A stretch of 35,797 nucleotides of DNA from Thiotrichales bacterium (GTDB taxonomy: Bacteria > Pseudomonadota > Gammaproteobacteria > Beggiatoales > Beggiatoaceae), in NCBI GenBank assembly GCA_016744475.1, contig JADGEH010000043.1:1-35797 (forward strand), in the 5' to 3' direction. Positions 25,601 through 34,145 of this stretch are shown here, piece after piece. A program made the translations under genes and the position numbers. The notes under the pieces were generated by a model. It saw nothing but the letters and a program-made list of their open reading frames with translations. It ran no database searches and was not told where the DNA came from. How positions within the stretch are numbered: position 1 is the stretch's first letter; each line of letters begins with the position of its first letter.

Positions 25601-26600
25601 CAATACGACCACCATCATTGGCGCCTAATGTTTGGGCTTCCAGATGCCCACTCTCCATCACAAAACGATCAGCGCGAATAAAGATGCTACCTGCGCCTTC
25701 TCCGCTGACTTGTATTGACGCTTGCTCCCCTACACGCACCTCGCCTAATTGCGCAATGCCTGTGGTATCTACGCGGGTCTCACTGAGATATATTTCTCCC
25801 GGAGCCGCCGCTGCCAACAGATTGACTTGTCCTCCTGGGGCATTGAGATTTCCCGCATAACTGACACCAAAAAAACTATAGTAATGATTAGGATGCCTAA
25901 AAAACGCGCCTTGTCGTATATCAATATCACCGCCGATCAATGACAAGCTTTGTCCTTCTGGTACCACTAAACCCTGGGGTTCACCTTGCCACTGATCCTC
26001 TAATTGCACATGAGTACCGGTGTAACTCAAGGGCGCTATCACCTCATCAAGAAATCCAAAAGCGCTGATGGGTGCGGTGCTGAATGCGCTTTCATTCTGG
26101 ATGTGTGCATAGAATTTCATACCATCAGCCGATGCTAAATAATCAGCGCTGGTCGCGTGAAAACTTCCTTGAACATCCAAACGAGCCTGCTCACCAAATA
26201 AAATCCCCGCCGGATTCATCAAATAAGTATTCGCCCCCGCAATAGTGTTTTTAATCGTGCCGTTAATGCGTGACGCATTGCCGCCTGTGACACGGGCGAT
26301 CACGTTGTCGATAGGGCTGTGAGCAGAAAATGTGGCGGTTTCGCCGGATGCGAGATTAAAGCTTTGGAAAGAATGAAATAGATTGCGGCCTGCGGTGTGG
26401 CCTAAGTCTTCAGTGATCGCGTATCCCCCACGATCTAAAGCCAGTGTCTGTCCAGTATTAAAGCTGTTATCTATGATCACTTCAGCATAACAAGCACCAC
26501 TGAAGGCAAATAACACAAGCACTTGTTTATAGAAATGTTGAGGGCGGGCTACAGGTACCATGAGTCTTCTTTTTAGTGTGTCATAAAGTGTTATTTTCAT
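22617..26600 (-). CDS. Two-partner-secretion (TpsA) filamentous haemagglutinin-like adhesin
   Basis: A 1327-residue exported protein. A signal peptide ends at FSGACYA (about residue 39), preceded by a basic extension; Met15 (ATG at 26558, with AAGAAG upstream) is an alternative start. The TPS domain follows (about 40-200) with NLFHSFQSFNL, ITGG-like RVTGGNASRINGTI, and NTYLMNPAGILFG, the classical haemagglutination-activity signature. Right-handed beta-helix repeats occupy about 200-860 (GGxIxIxA type strands such as GGSIQIEA, GGNIVLQA). At about 865-1145 the helix is interrupted by six copies of a small GD-V-V-D-G type module. Beta-helix resumes, and the tail has PPNCNAPSTP and APEDFLY. No TpsB outer-membrane transporter is in the window. 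It is the first gene of the minus-strand cluster containing the CHAT protease. Confidence 0.9.
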   Translation of the reverse strand: MKITLYDTLKRRLMVPVARPQHFYKQVLVLFAFSGACYAEVIIDNSFNTGQTLALDRGGYAITEDLGHTAGRNLFHSFQSFNLASGETATFSAHSPIDNVIARVTGGNASRINGTIKNTIAGANTYLMNPAGILFGEQARLDVQGSFHATSADYLASADGMKFYAHIQNESAFSTAPISAFGFLDEVIAPLSYTGTHVQLEDQWQGEPQGLVVPEGQSLSLIGGDIDIRQGAFFRHPNHYYSFFGVSYAGNLNAPGGQVNLLAAAAPGEIYLSETRVDTTGIAQLGEVRVGEQASIQVSGEGAGSIFIRADRFVMESGHLEAQTLGANDGGRIDIRTRNDLLISGNLIVDNILNTDQSLIRMDTNGAGRGADLYLEAGRDLIFSDNVQIISGSARSAHWQAQNNNTLFNPVGYGDAGFITLKGQNIRSQFSERDFARSFFIVVMSSDIFSNAQGGSIQIEAQQTIDLQKLEIGLTGNASSNMKASGVGGSLSLLAPHLSLDECRIFMTSYGQGSSGHLAMEASHAITLRGTNIFVNTYGVKDAGHTVIKAPSISILEGTSITTKTFDAGDSGDIQIDASEALHIKGIAPTENLIWAGMQPIISTQSSASPGTHTGSAGDIVIQAGALVLADGAQINSSTEISVQEPADAMYLESSSSRSGQAGNIQITVDGTALLQGANPSGQTEEGFATKISSNSLGQGAGNGGNIVLQAQSLEIRDGAQIQTTTSSAARGGDIQLDIAESLVVSGDTSTLEWQPTQSRQFDYLANYQIDPHYNQATSGIYANTTSQHTQAGKGGNIYIHTPHVQLSEGALISSSSEGTGDAGTIEVIADQVQIDRRATLTSASQQTNYTQLPDIAARDALLIPGDTIEVENPGGGRVLYVYIQNQFLRIPPLMRRVAGMAELSALAQQYFLGTWQQGMLVSVEDDGSGQSAQFAFSHQSDGDAWMPVAPEPLVFDTLEAFEHFFASGFSGQFFSPLPVNHTTRVQVTDNGQGQAMHYVYTLWATNQALLLPQRYFQVSSVQDLNDFSQNHQMPPLAIVEVTAEGSQHVYYQQQWQALRRSHAVTYVTDMHQLPTAQQGQVVELADGTQSVFSGQEWLPVHRTFAVNNLNQRDQLAAQSGDIAKVTDTGEGRFDSFVYANNAWHRQIRGGEAGHITVQAKSLHLSSEGQISTAADSAGGGVINLYVDDMMRLDHASISSSVQNGVGGGGDLNINTTFLVQDQAPIIAQAVEGNGGNIQIQSKGIYQFGGTLQNPIDASSQFGLSGEVNVMAPDNNLAESTFVVSGGFLNTADLSPPNCNAPSTPVSHFSIKKAPSGTPSAPEDFLY

Positions 26601-26942
26601 GCGCTGGATTTTACGCTAATAAAACCTCTACGTTAAGTTTTGTTACACCGCTGTTACTTTCATGTAACAAACATATATACAAAAAAATCAATGACTTGTT
26701 ACTTGATATGTAGCGTCTACTTCTGCCTAAAATAGCCTGTCATTTTATGCGAGATTGAGCTGCGAAAAATGTTTTTTGCGCTGAAGAAAGAGCCGACCCT
26801 CGCTGTGACTCATAAAGTGACTGTAGTGCTGAATCCAAACTGTTAGTCCTGACCCATGTCGTTGTGAATCCAGTAGGTTTTTGTCACACAACAGGATGTT
26901 GTGCATCCCTCATAACGACGACACTTTAGAGGTTTTTAAACA
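26601..26942. promoter_or_regulatory. Divergent intergenic region with four TGTTAC half-sites
   Basis: Between the adhesin (-) and the giant repeat protein (+). TGTTAC occurs at 26641-26646, 26652-26657 and 26697-26702, and inverted (GTAACA) at 26664-26669. The first three are spaced 11 and 12 bp, one DNA turn, so a protein could contact them on one face. The middle pair forms an inverted repeat GTTAC-N6-GTAAC. All lie 40-100 bp upstream of the adhesin start, where an operator would be expected. The HTH-ATPase of the same operon is a candidate binder (inference). The 26703-26880 part shows no clear element. Confidence 0.5.
26887..26903. promoter_or_regulatory. Perfect palindrome upstream of the repeat-protein gene
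   Basis: CACAACAGGATGTTGTG has 7-bp perfect arms and a 3-base centre, 39 bp before the ATG at 26943. It could be an operator or a 5'-UTR hairpin. Flanking GTCGTT and AACGAC (near 26861 and 26914) extend an outer, looser symmetry. Confidence 0.4.
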
Positions 26943-29900
26943 ATGAATATGCTTCCCATTGAACATCGCACTCAGCCAAGGCTGACCACGATGCCTGATT
27001 TATTCCCCGAACCCGGTGCTCATCATCCACCAGATGCGCGTGTCAAAGCCCTAAAAATCACCCGCACAAAGATGGTGTATGGCTCAATAGAATGGCTGTG
27101 TGCCTTCATGTTTTTGTTGATGAGTTTCAGCGTTCAAGCGGTGACTGATCACATCATCATGTACCCCGGCGGTTCACATGATGGCAACATGGGGGGACGT
27201 GCAGGTGGCGATGCCTTATGTGCGGCTTCTGCTGCCAAACCTGATAACTATATGAACTACAAAATATTGGTGGGCATTGATATCACTGATTCACCGAAGA
27301 ATATGCCAAGCACCCACGGCGCACCCGATAACGTGCCGATTAAAGGCAATAAAACAGGCAACCCCTTGATTGGCAATAATTGGGCAGATTTATTTGATAG
27401 TGATGGTATTGCTAATCCATTGCGGGATTCACTGACCGCTATAGGTAACACGGTGTATGGCGGTGGTATGGATACCACCGCTTATGGGGTGGTAGGCGCT
27501 ACTAACACAATACAGAACTGTCAAGGCTTTACCAGTAATGATTCTGCTGACAGACGGTCTGCTGGGGATGCCACCGTAACGACTAAAAATTGGACTTATT
27601 TGGGTAGTTCAACCTGCGATGTCTCACATCCGTTTTTATGTGTGGCTTGGGATTATCAAGCTGTCACCGCGCTTAACACCAATTTATTACAAAACCCAGG
27701 TGCAGAAGAAGGCATTATCGGTTGGAATGCATCACCGGGCCCTGTGGAAAGCCTGGCTGGCGGTGAATGTGGCTCAGTCACCCCTTACAGTGGAAGCAAG
27801 GCTTTTGCGGTAGGCGGCATTTGTTCAGGTGAATCGGCTACAGGTCAGACTTCACAATCGGTCAATATCAGCACTCATCATGCTTCAGACATTGATGCCC
27901 ATCGTGTGTTTGTCCAATTTGGTGGTGTCATGCGTGGCATGGGGGGAGATAAACCAGAGATCGAATTAGTGTTTCGTGATAGCAACGGCATAGAATTGAG
28001 CCGCACCGCTAAATTAAGTCATTCTGGCGATATTTGGACAGCAGTATTAAATACGGCCACGGTACCTGCTAATACTCGCCAGATTGATTTTATGCTCTAT
28101 GGCACTCGTGTGGATGGTTCGGATAATGACAGCTATTTTGATGATTTACAGCTACAACTGAACATCCCTACACCTTCCAATACTTATAATTTTGAAACCC
28201 TGCAACCCGGTAATTTGAATGGACAACGTGGCTGGACAGTCAATTTAACGAGAACTGCTGTTGATGCTCAAGTCATGACAGACAATGGCAGTCAAGTGAT
28301 TAAATCCACCACCGGTGGCAGTGGTGTGATGCGTAAAGGCTACTTGCGTTTGGGAGGCGAGTTAGTTCAGCCTAATTTTGCAGATACCAGCCAACTACAT
28401 ATTTTTGAATTTGATAATTTGCAGAACTGGTGGGGTTCTTTTGGTGGATTAGCAACAGACAGTGACGATGATGGTATTGCCGACAGCATAGGCGTTGGCG
28501 TTAGAAACGTAGGCGCTGATAGCAGTTTTAGATTTCAAGGTCAAACAGTCAGCAGCGTTGGTGGGTGGTCACGGTTTCGCGTGGTGATGGACATGGGAGC
28601 CAATAGTGGACAAGGTAAAGCCTGTGTGTTGTACAAAAATCCTACTTCAACCAGTACTTGGGTCGCTCCCGCAGCCTTCCAAGCTGTCAATATGGGCTTT
28701 AATTCCAGTGCTTCTGATGCGACTAATCCGGCTACTTGGAATACGCTACATTTTGATTTTCAAACCGATGCGGGCGGTATGGATAACGTGTTGCTCACAG
28801 ATTTTACACCTTTAACCCAATTGAGTATGTCGGCTAACAGCGTAGCGGAAAATAGCACGGTCGGCACAACAGTGGGGAGTTTTCTGGGCGGTTCAGGTTA
28901 TATCTACCAGTTAATCAGCGGCAGTGGTGATACCGATAATGCCCTCTTTAGCATTACAGGTGATAGCCTAAACACTCAAGCCATGTTTGATTTTGAAACT
29001 CAATCTAGCTACAGCATTCGAGTCAAAGCCTCTCATCCTGATTATGGGGATTGTGCCGATGTTGAGCAGGTGATCACAATCAATGTATCGGATGTGCTTG
29101 AACTCTCTCCCCCCCGTAATTCTGGTTCATTAAAAGTCATCAGCGCAGGCGCAGATCAAATCGACTTATCTTGGATGGATGGCAGTGACAACGAAACAGG
29201 CTTTGAGATTTACCGCTCATTGGATGCGGGTAACACCTGGGAAAACCCCATCACAGTCGGTCGTAATATTGAAGCTTATAGCGATACTGATGTGTTATGT
29301 GAAACTGCTTATAGTTACAAAGTACGGGCCTATAACAGCGTTGGACGTTCTGGTGCAACTTCAACCCGTTCTGCCACCACGGATACCTGTGTCGCCACTG
29401 AAGATAGCGATGGCGATGGCTTGACCAATGCTGAAGAAGCGCAATTAGGCACAGACCCCAATATCGCTGACAGTGATGGTGATGGCATGAGTGACGCGCA
29501 AGAAGTGAATGCGGGCACTGATCCTTTGAAAAATGATTACCCCTTGTGTCAACCGGAAGCTGTGGATATTGCCGCAGGCACCAAATATCTCCAAAGTCTA
29601 TTAGGCGAAAGTTGTTTCTTATATGACTTAAATGGATTTTGTAGTGTGCAAGGTGATTGTGGAAAACGTGGACATCTGGATGAAAGTGCTCATGCAGAAG
29701 GCGAAGCGATCACTAATGCTCCTTTGCGCAATGCCACAGGTTTTAATGTGTTGGGCAAATATTTCGGCGTAGTGTACGGCGAACGTAAAGTATGGATTCA
29801 AGTTGAATCCAATGCTTGCAGCATTGCCGCAGGTGGTTTTATGAGCCAAGGTGATTTTGTGGTGGGTGCTTCACCGAAAAAATGTGCGCCAGCAGACAGC

Positions 29901-32900
29901 GATCATGATGGCTTAAGCGATGAGCAAGAAGCGACACTCGGTACTGATCCGAATAATGCCGATAGTGACAGCGACGGCTTGCCAGATGCTAAAGAAGTCA
30001 ATACGCATCAAACTGATCCTAATGCAGCCGATAGCGACGGTGATGGCTTATCCGATGCGGATGAAATCAATACGCACAACACTGATCCCAATCAAGCCGA
30101 CAGTGACGCGGATGGTTTATCCGATGCGGATGAAATCAACACGCACAAGACTGATCCCAATCAAGCCGACAGTGATGCGGATGGTGTATCCGATGGTGAT
30201 GAAATCAACACCCACAAGACTGATCCCAATCAAGCCGACAGCGATGCGGATGGTTTATCCGATGGTGATGAGATCAACACCCACAAAACCCATCCTTTGC
30301 AGGCTGATTCTGATGATGATGGTGTGAATGATGGAACAGAAATCAGTGATGCGACCGATCCATTAAATGACAAAGAATGCAGTGCTCTGACTTGTCAACC
30401 ACCGCAAATCAGCACACGCACTGAGCGCTCTGCCATTCCCCCTTCTGGTTTGAAAACCACCTGCTATTTTTATCCTGATAAAGGCAATTGCCCTGTGGTC
30501 AACTGGCGCGGTTATACCTATTGGGCCTTTAGCTACCAAAATAATGCAACGGCTTTCAATATTGCGGCTTTTGATTGTGACGGCAAACGGGTGAAACAGT
30601 GGAAAAAACCCGGTGCCCGTTATATTCACGGTATCAATGTCGATAAAACGGCGCAAACAGTAGTGTTCACTGGACAAGCCAATAAGACTGTAGTGATGCC
30701 GTGGTCTGAAATGGAATTGCCCGTCTTGAATTGTGCAGATATGCAGGATACTGACGGCGACGGCTTAAGCGATGCTGAAGAAGCTAAACAAGGTACTGAT
30801 CCGAATAAAGCCGATAGTGATGATGATGGCTTATCCGATGCGGATGAAATACAACGTTCAGGTCTTGATCCTAAAAAAGCCGATTCTGATGCGGATGGTT
30901 TAAGTGATGGTGAAGAAGTCAACACCCATCAAACCAATCCTGCTGCAATGGATACCGATAATGATGGTGTGAATGACAAGGATGAGATTGATGCAGGTAC
31001 CGACCCGCTGAATCCACCTTTGCCAGATACCGATGAAGATGGTTTATCCGATGAAGATGAGACGCTGTACGGTACGGCAGTCGATAAATATGATACCGAC
31101 CGCGACGGTAGTCCAGACGGTGTGGAAGTGAAATATGGCACAGACCCACTGACCGCCGGAGTGGATACTGACCGCGACTATCTTCTCGATGAGATTGAAA
31201 TTCAATTGGGCAGCGATCCTAATGCTGTAGACAGTGATGGCGACACACTTATCGACGGCAATGAAGTCAATCTGTACGGTAGCGATCCCACCTTGGTCGA
31301 TACCGATGGTGATGGTTTATCTGATGCGGATGAAGTCAACCAATATGGCGGCAATCCGCTCTTAGTCGATACGGATAAGGATGGCTTAGACGATGCGCAA
31401 GAAGTGTCATTAGGCACTTTCCCCTACCATCCCGATACTGACGAAGATGGTCTCAGCGATGGCGATGAAGTCAATGTGTATCACACCGACCCTAAAGTAG
31501 CGGATACCGATGCGGAAGGCACAAATGATGGTGTTGAAGCCAGTTACCAAACTGACCCTACCACGCCCAATCCTGATACTGACAGCGATGGCTTGATTGA
31601 TGAGATCGAAACTCAATTAGGCACTGATCCTAGTGTGGCTGACAGCGATGGAGATGGTTTGAGTGATGGCGATGAAGTCAATCAGCACAACACCAACCCG
31701 ACTGTAGTTGATAGCGATGGTGACACTTTGAGCGATGGCGATGAAGTCAATACGCACGGTTCTAATCCCAAATCTACCGACACGGATGAAGACACCTTAA
31801 GCGATGATTTTGAAGTCAACACCTCGAAAACTAATCCTACGATAGCGGATACCGATGGCGATGGTTTAAGCGATGCCAAAGAGTTGGATGCGGCAGTCGA
31901 TACCAATCCATTACAAGCGGATTCAGATGGTGATGGTTTCAATGATGGAGAAGAAATTGAGGCCGGTACTGATCCGAATAATCCTGATGTTGACCCGCAA
32001 GACTTCGATGGCGATGGCTTGACCAACGCTGAAGAGGAAAACCTGGGTAGCAGTCCCTATTCAGCCGATACGGATAAAGATGGTCGCAATGATAAGGATG
32101 AAATGAGCCAAGGAACACATCCTAAGATTCCTGACAGCTTAAATAACTGCATGACCCCTTTTGGTACTGCTTTCGCGATGAAGTTAAATGATGGCTCAAT
32201 ATTAGATACCAAGACCTGCGTAGGTTGGCAGATCACTTTGCCTAACAGTCGCCTAGTATCCAATAATGGCAGTATTGATGTGAGCCAAGACTTAAGCATC
32301 AAAGCGGGCATCAGTCCACAAGCTGCGGATGTCGGTCAATCGGCACGCCTCATCATCTTGGTGAAATCCACCACTGCACAAGGTGAGCAATGGCTGATGA
32401 AAAACGCACAACAGCAATGGGCCGTGTGGGATGGGACGGTTGCAGGTTTGCAAAGCGTGTCCAATACCACTTTAAGCCAAGGGCCCATAACGGTGGATGT
32501 GCAGAAAGGTCGTTTGAATAACCTTTCAGGCAACATCAGCCTCTGTGTGGGGTATGACATCAAAGGCATTTTGACTGGCAATTGCGGCATGAATGCAGGT
32601 TTGGTGAAAGACCTCAGCGTAGAAGTGCAGTTAGATAATGTGGCATTGAAAAAGTCGGCTCAGCAATCCAGCACGGTCAGCGGTGGCAATGCCTCGCGTG
32701 CAGTGGATGGCAATACCAGTGGTCGTTGGGGTGACAACTCCCTGACCCATACCCATGGCAAAATCACAAAATCTAAACAGGTGTGCGCAGGCTATCGAGA
32801 TGAATATCGAGGCGGCTGGGTCAACTGGTGGGGCGTTAGGCTCGGCGGACATTGGGTCAAAGTATGCGCTCGCTGGACGAGCCAGACCTATACCGTGCGC

Positions 32901-33764
32901 AATGACAAAAACTGGTGGCAAGTCGATTTAGGCGCTGACTATGACATCAACCACATTGTGCTGCATAACCGCACAGACTGTTGCCGTGATCGTTTGCGCA
33001 ATTTTAAAGTCTTTGTCGGCAACATGCCTTTTGACAGTGGAGCCAGTGAAAATGCTCTTAAAGCGCAATCTAACTGGTATAAAAACTTTGCGGGCAAAGT
33101 GGATGAAAATGCCACCTTAAAAGTGAAGTCACATGGGCGTTATGTGCGTGTACAACACAATATGGCGGGTGAATATTTGAGCTTGGCGGAAGTTGAAGTG
33201 TTTGGCAAAAAGGCTGAGCGCCGTATGACACCCGGTTCATTGAGCTTTGGTCAAGTCTATCGTCTGCAAAATCAAAGTGGAGCGCCCTCTAGCGGTGATC
33301 AACTCTTGGGTTCGCATCGCACTCGTCAGGCAGAATCGTTCTACACCAATACAAGGGATTTTTTTACTAGAGGATTACTATTATTGTCAGTATCCAAATA
33401 TAAATGGATACCTGTCGATAGCAGTTTAGACGGTCAGCCTGTGCAATGTGGTGATGTACTACGTTTGTATGATACTAGCCGCAAACAATCGGGCTATTTG
33501 AAAATTGATGGTAATGGCAGAGGTTGTAATAGCGGCAACATGCACTGTGTTAAAAACTCAACCGCGATTAACAACAGTTCTACCGTGTGGAAAATTGAGT
33601 GTGGAAATCCGGCTGTCACCACATCCACTGCTGTCCGCTTGAAAAACCTGGCAGGATACGGAGGTTTTCTCTGGCAAGGTGGGAAAAACAATGCAACACG
33701 TAAAGTCGCCACGTACTCTTCTAACCGTGATTCAAGCAGCCAGTGGAAAGCTGTCAAACCTTGA
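26943..33764 (+). CDS. Giant exported multidomain protein with about 29 thrombospondin type 3 repeats and lectin-like domains
   Basis: A 2273-residue protein. A 45-residue extension precedes a signal peptide ending at SVQA66. Domains in order: a DUF1554-like lectin fold (about 68-240, GGRAGGDALCAA and HPFLCVAWDY), a galactose-binding-like domain (250-415, NPGAEEGIIGW), a lectin-like region (415-625), a cadherin-like segment (625-720), fibronectin type III (722-815), then thrombospondin type 3 calcium-binding repeats of the form DSDGDGLSDxxE in blocks of 2, 7 and 20. Two cysteine-containing insert domains of about 115-125 residues separate the blocks. Then come a beta-rich domain (1730-1895), an F5/8C (fucolectin-like) domain (1898-2090) with WWQVDLG and VRVQH, and a C-terminal beta-trefoil-like region. 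No cell-wall sorting signal is seen. GAGG about 10 bp upstream supports the start. A carbohydrate-binding surface or matrix protein is inferred. Confidence 0.85.
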   Translation: MNMLPIEHRTQPRLTTMPDLFPEPGAHHPPDARVKALKITRTKMVYGSIEWLCAFMFLLMSFSVQAVTDHIIMYPGGSHDGNMGGRAGGDALCAASAAKPDNYMNYKILVGIDITDSPKNMPSTHGAPDNVPIKGNKTGNPLIGNNWADLFDSDGIANPLRDSLTAIGNTVYGGGMDTTAYGVVGATNTIQNCQGFTSNDSADRRSAGDATVTTKNWTYLGSSTCDVSHPFLCVAWDYQAVTALNTNLLQNPGAEEGIIGWNASPGPVESLAGGECGSVTPYSGSKAFAVGGICSGESATGQTSQSVNISTHHASDIDAHRVFVQFGGVMRGMGGDKPEIELVFRDSNGIELSRTAKLSHSGDIWTAVLNTATVPANTRQIDFMLYGTRVDGSDNDSYFDDLQLQLNIPTPSNTYNFETLQPGNLNGQRGWTVNLTRTAVDAQVMTDNGSQVIKSTTGGSGVMRKGYLRLGGELVQPNFADTSQLHIFEFDNLQNWWGSFGGLATDSDDDGIADSIGVGVRNVGADSSFRFQGQTVSSVGGWSRFRVVMDMGANSGQGKACVLYKNPTSTSTWVAPAAFQAVNMGFNSSASDATNPATWNTLHFDFQTDAGGMDNVLLTDFTPLTQLSMSANSVAENSTVGTTVGSFLGGSGYIYQLISGSGDTDNALFSITGDSLNTQAMFDFETQSSYSIRVKASHPDYGDCADVEQVITINVSDVLELSPPRNSGSLKVISAGADQIDLSWMDGSDNETGFEIYRSLDAGNTWENPITVGRNIEAYSDTDVLCETAYSYKVRAYNSVGRSGATSTRSATTDTCVATEDSDGDGLTNAEEAQLGTDPNIADSDGDGMSDAQEVNAGTDPLKNDYPLCQPEAVDIAAGTKYLQSLLGESCFLYDLNGFCSVQGDCGKRGHLDESAHAEGEAITNAPLRNATGFNVLGKYFGVVYGERKVWIQVESNACSIAAGGFMSQGDFVVGASPKKCAPADSDHDGLSDEQEATLGTDPNNADSDSDGLPDAKEVNTHQTDPNAADSDGDGLSDADEINTHNTDPNQADSDADGLSDADEINTHKTDPNQADSDADGVSDGDEINTHKTDPNQADSDADGLSDGDEINTHKTHPLQADSDDDGVNDGTEISDATDPLNDKECSALTCQPPQISTRTERSAIPPSGLKTTCYFYPDKGNCPVVNWRGYTYWAFSYQNNATAFNIAAFDCDGKRVKQWKKPGARYIHGINVDKTAQTVVFTGQANKTVVMPWSEMELPVLNCADMQDTDGDGLSDAEEAKQGTDPNKADSDDDGLSDADEIQRSGLDPKKADSDADGLSDGEEVNTHQTNPAAMDTDNDGVNDKDEIDAGTDPLNPPLPDTDEDGLSDEDETLYGTAVDKYDTDRDGSPDGVEVKYGTDPLTAGVDTDRDYLLDEIEIQLGSDPNAVDSDGDTLIDGNEVNLYGSDPTLVDTDGDGLSDADEVNQYGGNPLLVDTDKDGLDDAQEVSLGTFPYHPDTDEDGLSDGDEVNVYHTDPKVADTDAEGTNDGVEASYQTDPTTPNPDTDSDGLIDEIETQLGTDPSVADSDGDGLSDGDEVNQHNTNPTVVDSDGDTLSDGDEVNTHGSNPKSTDTDEDTLSDDFEVNTSKTNPTIADTDGDGLSDAKELDAAVDTNPLQADSDGDGFNDGEEIEAGTDPNNPDVDPQDFDGDGLTNAEEENLGSSPYSADTDKDGRNDKDEMSQGTHPKIPDSLNNCMTPFGTAFAMKLNDGSILDTKTCVGWQITLPNSRLVSNNGSIDVSQDLSIKAGISPQAADVGQSARLIILVKSTTAQGEQWLMKNAQQQWAVWDGTVAGLQSVSNTTLSQGPITVDVQKGRLNNLSGNISLCVGYDIKGILTGNCGMNAGLVKDLSVEVQLDNVALKKSAQQSSTVSGGNASRAVDGNTSGRWGDNSLTHTHGKITKSKQVCAGYRDEYRGGWVNWWGVRLGGHWVKVCARWTSQTYTVRNDKNWWQVDLGADYDINHIVLHNRTDCCRDRLRNFKVFVGNMPFDSGASENALKAQSNWYKNFAGKVDENATLKVKSHGRYVRVQHNMAGEYLSLAEVEVFGKKAERRMTPGSLSFGQVYRLQNQSGAPSSGDQLLGSHRTRQAESFYTNTRDFFTRGLLLLSVSKYKWIPVDSSLDGQPVQCGDVLRLYDTSRKQSGYLKIDGNGRGCNSGNMHCVKNSTAINNSSTVWKIECGNPAVTTSTAVRLKNLAGYGGFLWQGGKNNATRKVATYSSNRDSSSQWKAVKP
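30030..30305 (+). repeat. Tandem 69-bp DNA repeat (four near-identical units) within the TSP3 array
   Basis: Units at 30030-30098, 30099-30167, 30168-30236 and 30237-30305 each encode 23 residues of the type DSDADGLSDGDEINTHKTDPNQA. The nucleotide sequence is nearly identical between units, unlike the diverged repeats elsewhere in the gene, indicating recent in-frame duplication. Confidence 0.85.
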
Positions 33765-33799
33765 TAGTCACCAGCGAGGACATCAACACGCTTCTTATT

Positions 33800-33867
33800 G
33801 TTCGTAGTGAGGGATTCATCCCTCATCCCAATGAGCACTAATAAACACTGAAGTGCTCATTACGAAC
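33800..33867. repeat. 68-bp compound palindrome, copy 1
   Basis: The ends GTTCGTAGTGAG and CTCATTACGAAC are reverse complements with one mismatch. Inside are two further hairpins, GAGGGATTCATCCCTC and a degenerate CACTGAAGTG stem. A second copy of the same length lies at 33950-34017. Likely a MITE-like intergenic repeat. Confidence 0.8.
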
Positions 33868-33895
33868 TTCATTACAAACTTCATTCATCCAACCC

Positions 33896-33933
33896 AAAAA
33901 GACCCGCCCTGCATTGTCAGGGCGGGTCTTTTT
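33896..33933. terminator. Strong bidirectional rho-independent terminator
   Basis: AAAAAGACCCGCCCTG (33896-33911) and CAGGGCGGGTCTTTTT (33918-33933) form a perfect 16-bp inverted repeat with a 6-base loop. The GC-rich core flanked by A-run and T-run is the classic form and would work in both directions. It ends transcription of the giant repeat-protein gene and insulates glmM. Confidence 0.92.
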
Positions 33934-33949
33934 GCTTTATCAGGCTTTT

Positions 33950-34017
33950 GTTCGTAGTGAGGGATTCATCCCTCATCTCAATAAGCACTCATGAGCACTG
34001 AAGTGCTCACTACGAAC
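33950..34017. repeat. 68-bp compound palindrome, copy 2
   Basis: Same 68-bp structure as copy 1, with ends GTTCGTAGTGAG and CTCACTACGAAC now perfectly complementary, and internal hairpins GAGGGATTCATCCCTC and GAGCACTGAAGTGCTC. The two copies are direct repeats on either side of the terminator. Confidence 0.82.
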
Positions 34018-34145
34018 TTCACTCATTGAGCAGACAGCTTCAAAAGCCCTTCCAAGAACATTGCGCAAGCCTTAAAAACATTATATAACAGACATCTAGC
34101 GGCTTTAATGCCATCAAAATATCCCACCACACAGGAATCCAAACC

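Noticed and set aside
29920..30327. 135-codon repetitive open frame in another frame of the TSP3 gene
   Set aside because: It arises because the 69-bp unit is open in more than one frame; the TSP3 frame is the real one.
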